Source of the DNA: Viscum album
Taxonomy: Eukaryota > Streptophyta > Magnoliopsida > Santalales > Viscaceae
Length of the DNA stretch: 64,000 nt
Direction of reading: 5' to 3'
Assembly (NCBI GenBank): GCA_963277665.1
Contig: OY728131.1
Location: forward strand, 1,395,834,688 to 1,395,898,687
Shown one piece after another: positions 58,755 to 64,000 of the stretch. The notes beneath the pieces were generated by a model. The model was given only the letters and a program-made list of their open reading frames with translations, was not told where the DNA came from and did no database searches. The translations under genes and the position numbers were made by a program. Position 1 is the first letter of the stretch. Each line of letters starts with the position of its first letter.

Positions 58755-59968
58755 CAGTCTATCTTAGGTTCGTGTTCACACTTATTTCTATAATGACTGT
58801 ATTTTTTCATTTGAATTAATTATACTTAGTGGTCATCTCATGTGATTGTATGTGAATCCCATAAAACTTGTTACGATTCCACAAGTGATATTACTGTTGA
58901 TTTTTCCATGTTTCATTGTGATCAATTGTTTTTGTGTATGCCACTACATACTCATGTTGATATACTATGCCTATAATTATTCTCACCTTAGATATTTCAT
59001 ACCGTGTCTTGTTGGTTTTTAGTAGTACATGGGATAAGTGGACCCTCGAGACGTATTCAATCCTTGATATTAGATAATGATATATTGTGATTATAGTGAT
59101 ATGGGACCTTAGGACATGGTAAATGTACGAGGTAGCCTTGGTTTCTAGTAGAGGGTGTTCTAAAGTAACCCTTGTGTTTCCAAGTGTCATTCACCACATG
59201 ATAGCATAGTCGACGTGGCTACTAGTTATTCACATCTAGATGATTGGGTGAGATGGACCTTTTTTGGGATTGATGATACTGATTATCTCCTCCATGACAT
59301 CGTGAGGACGTTATATAAGGACTGGTTTGTTTATTTTGACTCATACACTTAACTTCTAGCATAGATCTGATGTATGTATGACCAAGGGTTGTGGAAGCTT
59401 GGTTAGCACACTACCACCCAGTTTCGGATTTTATGTTTATGTGCTTCCAAAAATAATTATTATTATTAGGGAATACACTTTCATACTTGTGAATATCAGG
59501 TTATGAATTCATTATTGGTGTCCTAGAAAGCCTATCACTCACACACTATATGGGAATTTTGATGCAATTTTAGATTTTATGAGAGACCCAGTGAAGGGAA
59601 AAGGCCATGTAATATATGGTTGAGTAGGTAGAGCCTAAATATAAGGTAGAACGGAACAAACACTATAGTCCCTTATAGTTCTTTCATTTATTCTATGTTT
59701 ATTTCATTATAGATATGCTTTCCATATTAGGAGCTTATTTTATATTTCATGAAATGTTTTTCATTTACTTTATGCATGATTACTATGATTATTTATTATA
59801 TTGTCATTATTTATTACTGATCATATGACGTGATACCAAGGGTATATTACCCCCAGTGATGGACTTAGACCCTCGCTGGTAGTTGAAAGCCTCTTTCATA
59901 CATGGAGGTGCACGTGAGGTTTTCTGTAATTGTGGCTCAGACTTAGTTGTTTGGGTTGGGATATTTTA
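58755..59968 (+). mobile_element. Gypsy B, 3' LTR, second part
   Basis: Aligns with about 37960-39177 of the 5' LTR, for example ATGCCACTACATACTCATGTTGATATACTATGCC and the GGTTGTGGAAGCTTGGTTAGCA block, and ends GATATTTTA against GATGTTACA. A 5-bp target duplication for gypsy B is not preserved (GAAAT before 36182, AAACA after 59968). About 0.6 kb of LTR was lost around the LINE insertion, or gained in the 5' copy. Confidence 0.8.
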
Positions 59969-62900
59969 AAACATGTGGATGTTTTTAGGATGAAGATCCC
60001 CATAACCATTTTTTATCTTATATTACTTAGAATCAAGCTTGGTGCGCTTATTATATTGTTCCCTAGGAATATTAAACAAATATTTTGGAAGGGGTTCATT
60101 TTGTCATTTTATACACAATATTTTTTAGGATTCCATTATAAAGATCTGGATTATGTGTAATGAAAAAAATTTAGTCCTACCATACTGTAGGGCCATTTGG
60201 GGAGTAAATAATTGCAGTAAAGGATGAAACAATAATGTAGGATGGGATTTTTTTTAAAAGATGGTTTCTCTCGGGATTGGATATCTGATTTTCACTACAT
60301 ATTATGTGAAAAAGGAATCACTCCACATGTAGTACTTGGGGAAACATATCCTCTTCAGATATATAGATCATATAAATAGGGAATGAAAAGGGGTTTCACC
60401 TTAGAACATGGAAATTCTATGACATGGAAATGGCTAGTAGATAGAGGTGAAAAAGTGTTATTATCATGCTTTATTTTTCAGATGATGAAAAATGTGGTTA
60501 GAAGAATAAATTTTTTCTCACCTACACTGATTTGGATCACATACAGGGAAGAAAATATAGTATTATTGTATTAAGGATTGTGGATGGGCCTGGGATGTGG
60601 AATCCAAATATCACTATATATCATTCATGGATTTGAATCAAGATAGAAATATTTCTTCTAATGGTTTTCTCTTCTATAGATATGACTCATATGTTTGGGA
60701 AAGGGAAATGTTTCTTCCCAATGTGACGTTTTCCACTATTTTTTGGATAGATAAATCTAATCTTTGACTATATCATGGAGGTAAAGGGATCTTATATGGG
60801 GAGATTATTTCACTTTTTGGGGAATCCCCTTATCTTCCCATTCAAATAGAGGAGACTAAATTTGATATAGACCAAGCACTGTGTAAGGTTATGAAAGTGT
60901 AGAACCTATAGTTTGTCCTAGGATAATATACTCAATAATCACTACATATCATTATAGGTGAAGAATCATGCACCACATAGTTCTTATATATGAATTTCCC
61001 TACACACACCAAGCTTTTGTGCAGGGATGTGGTGTTTTATTTTATCTTTACATGGTTTCTAGACCTAGGATAAGGGGTCTAATAATAACTAAGTCCTATA
61101 TATACAGAGATGAAGCAACAGATATTTATTACATAGAAAAGGGCCCCTATCAAAATATGGATCATATGTTGGGGAAATAAAAAAGTTAATTATTTGTTTT
61201 GGAAATTGTTGTCGTGTCTTAGATTTAGGTACCTAGGCATCACTACATATAATGTGATAATGGGAATAAAGAGACACATAGTTCGTAAATAGAAAGGCCT
61301 CCTATATATATCTTACTTATTTGAGAGGAAATGGGTATTTTATTTAGAGAATGGGTTTATAGACAAGAGAACCCATGTTGGTATATCATGTGTAGATATT
61401 TCATATATATATTTATATATGAGGTAGAATGTCCATATTTTTATTAATAGGATGATGTTTGAGTCCATGGTAGAGTATATGGATATCACTTTATATCTCA
61501 TATTGATTGGAAACAAGACTACACATTTTCTAATGATGATTCCTTACATAGTTCTAGATTCTATGAAAGGAATAGGGGGAATTAATGCTCTAAAGCACAA
61601 GACAACCATGTGTTAATGGATTTTACATGGATCAATCGATCATGTAGGTTGGAAAATAGAAAAAAAATGGTATACTCTGAGCAGTTTAGAGTCATATAAG
61701 ATTGAATACCTTCCTAACAGTTTAACTTCATTTGGTGGAGATAATGAGAATATATTTTTATTTCATACGGAAATGATGCATATGCTATCCAATTTGATGT
61801 TTTTATAAAAATGATTTAACATTGTAAATTTAAAATCATACCATCAGGAATTATTATTGGTTTTATCGTGGTCTAATCCACATGTGATGTATGTAGAACT
61901 TAACTCTGTGTTATATAAATAAAATATAACAAATAAATCATTGAAGGGTTAAAATGTTGTACATAGTGAGAGAATTTTAAATCCTGGTGTGAAAAGTGGG
62001 AAACTTAACCTTTTCAAAAATATTGATGGTAATAGATTATAATATTTGTACATTAGTATTTATCCCAAAATAATGGTAATGAAAACCCATGGAGTCATTT
62101 TATGGAACCGTTCTCATACTAATTTGAATCACATGTGGAGAGTGTTTATTTATTCTATATGGATCATGACCTCATGAAATTCATGGGTCCCATAGGATGG
62201 TCCACTCCAAATAGTTTAAGGTCCTACAAGATGGAATATATGTCTTTTAATTTAATTTCATTCAATAAGGAATTATGAACTATACAAGTTAATGTCTTTC
62301 ATCCAGGAATTCGGTGTCGTGTAGTTTAAAGTCATGCATCCAAGAATTTTGGGGAACTTTCCGGTATTCCAGAATACACTAGGTAGGCTCATTAGGACCT
62401 TTTGTAGGATTAAAAGGGTTTGGTATCAATGAAAATCCAAGACTGGGTTCAGGTTATGTGATCCTAGATATGACTAAATATTCTTATTTTTAAGATAAAT
62501 ATAATACGTAGTTCTTAAAATGATGTCGTATCTTTATTGATCGGCTTTAAATATATGGGTGTTATTTATTCATGGAATGTGTGGTTGGGCCTAGGATGAA
62601 AAATAATAGAATCACTCTGAATCATGTGAAAATAATAGTTGAGAAACATTTAATCCTTATATAGATCCCCTAGATTTATCTAGAAAATGCGTAGGGGTAA
62701 GGCGAATTTTTCATCATTTATTGAGTGGAGAGTAATGTTATAGTCTACTAAAGGGTCCCCTAGTTAGATAAATCTTCTATATATGGGAGAAAAATTTCCA
62801 TGTTCTATTCTATTATTTGGAAAAGGCATTCAATCCTATGATATTTTCATAGATACGGGGAATATTCCACATATCCTTTAATGAATCAAACTATCATGTA

Positions 62901-64000
62901 GAAAATGTGGTCCATAGGATAACCCTACTTTTAGTAGTTTTAGTTTTTTTTGGATGGTCCATACGTTATTCAGTTTATCATAATGTGAAAAAGTTTATCT
63001 ATGGATTATATTAATGGTCTTCCAACTTTGATCTTGTGGGGTTACTATACTGATTGGCCAAATCAAGGCATTTGGGTCTTTATAAGAGATTCATACACTA
63101 GAATGAATGTGTATCAGAATATGATGTTATAATCATTATTTAAAATTAGGTATGTTTCATATATATATATAACATTTAGGGTATTAAATTCACTTGAATA
63201 ATTATATTATGGAATGCGAAAATTGTAACTGAAGAATATCCGAGTTAATAATATGTGGGGAATGGTAGGATTATTTTGACTATTAAAAATGGAAGAAACT
63301 AGTTCCACACACAATTAGCAAAATATACCATGGGATTAAGGGGGGCCTTTCCTATAAAACCAAAATACCCCTATGTCACAAGCAATGAGTAAATTGGGTT
63401 ATTCACTAATAAATCCTACTGGGGCTCCTTCAGACCAGTATGTATCTATTACCAATATTGTTATTGGGGAAAATAAACAGGATTGAATCAATGTTATTGG
63501 ATTCCAAGAGAATTAAATTATCTCAATGAATTAGTATATGAATTAACATTTATATTGGATACATGAAGATATTATATAGGGAATGAAATATTCAATAATG
63601 GTTCATGGAACCCACTGGTTATGATAATTTGTATTGGACACATTTCTAGGTCAAATGGATAAAACACGTAGTTCTTGAGTACACAGTCTTTATAAGAATG
63701 ACCTTGTCAACTTGAATAAATATTTTTATGTTCTTTAATGTCAAGAAATGAGGATTACATTACTTATATTTGAATAAAATGCATCTTAATAATTCTATTC
63801 ACTATGAATCAATGTGTCTTATAAGATCACATGGTCAATGCTAGGTGTGATAAACAAGAGAAATTTGGGAAGTCAATTGAACTTCATTAGACTACATGAT
63901 AGTGAATATTTGGGGGAATTAACATTTTAATAAATACAAATATATCTAAAAGAATTGGAATTTCATGAGGGTATATGTTTTAACATGATAGAAATTCTTG
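59969..64000. other. AT-rich degenerate repeat, right flank of gypsy B
   Basis: No gene is supported. A block around CACTACATAT, usually followed within 30 bases by GGAAT and ACACATAG-like text, recurs at 60293, 60612, 60940, 61241, 61487 and about 62612. The first steps are 319, 328, 301 and 246 bases. A second block, TTTARRGTCxTAxAAGATxGAATA, occurs at about 61688 and 62216. This points to an old repeat of about 300 bases, also seen left of gypsy B. Open frames (59930-60160, 60968-61180) follow the repeat and have no domain. Confidence 0.4.

Noticed and set aside
59969..59973. Target duplication for gypsy B (AAACA against GAAAT at 36177-36181)
   Set aside because: Only partial likeness; not distinguishable from chance in AT-rich DNA.

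Overview
The window looks like gene-poor, repeat-dominated nuclear DNA of a land plant, most likely a flowering plant with a large genome. The evidence is the set of plant-type elements. These are chromovirus-like Ty3/gypsy and Ty1/copia elements primed by initiator-tRNA-Met, an L1-like plant LINE with an RNase H tail, and a CACTA (En/Spm) element with TIR CACTACTGGAAAA. I found no convincing host protein gene, rRNA, functional tRNA or CRISPR array. Most of the sequence is very AT-rich and full of stops, as expected for old decayed elements. The species cannot be named from the sequence alone.

Left half (1-25 kb). A degenerate satellite of about 165-170 bp (about 2200-4278) runs into an old Ty3/gypsy element, 'gypsy A' (about 4279 to about 23890, + strand). 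Its gag, protease, RT, RNase H and integrase are readable only as broken fragments. Its 5' LTR is split by a young, minus-strand Ty3/gypsy element at 4635-15081 with a perfect 5-bp target duplication (AACAT). The young element has 4.2-kb LTRs that differ by only about 1%, but just 2.06 kb of internal DNA: a short gag, a protease remnant and the integrase C-terminus/chromodomain. RT, RNase H and the integrase core are missing, so it cannot mobilise itself. Its LTRs carry five ~166-bp repeats with covarying hairpins and a long CGG-rich tract that differs in length between the two copies.

Middle (25-36 kb). AT-rich sequence without genes surrounds a compact non-autonomous CACTA element (30691-31494, TSD TTT). 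It is packed with about 11 palindromic copies of a CCCACGGTTTT-type motif and contains a tRNA-like segment. A decayed relative lies at 24761-25074.

Right half (36-64 kb) is a four-element nest. 'Gypsy B' has its 5' LTR at 36182-39177, its internal region at 39178-44293 and its 3' LTR at 44294 to about 45362 and about 58755-59968. Its 3' LTR was split by a LINE. The LINE was in turn split twice, by copia C (47676-51898, TSD GTATC) and copia D (52428-57427, TSD GGTAG), both on the minus strand. Copia D still shows gag, protease, integrase, RT and RNase H in order. The sequence outside gypsy B on both sides shares motifs of one degenerate repeat family. Nothing here forms a cellular pathway. The order of insertion is satellite, then gypsy A, then the young element on the left; and repeat family, then gypsy B, then the LINE, then copia C and D on the right.
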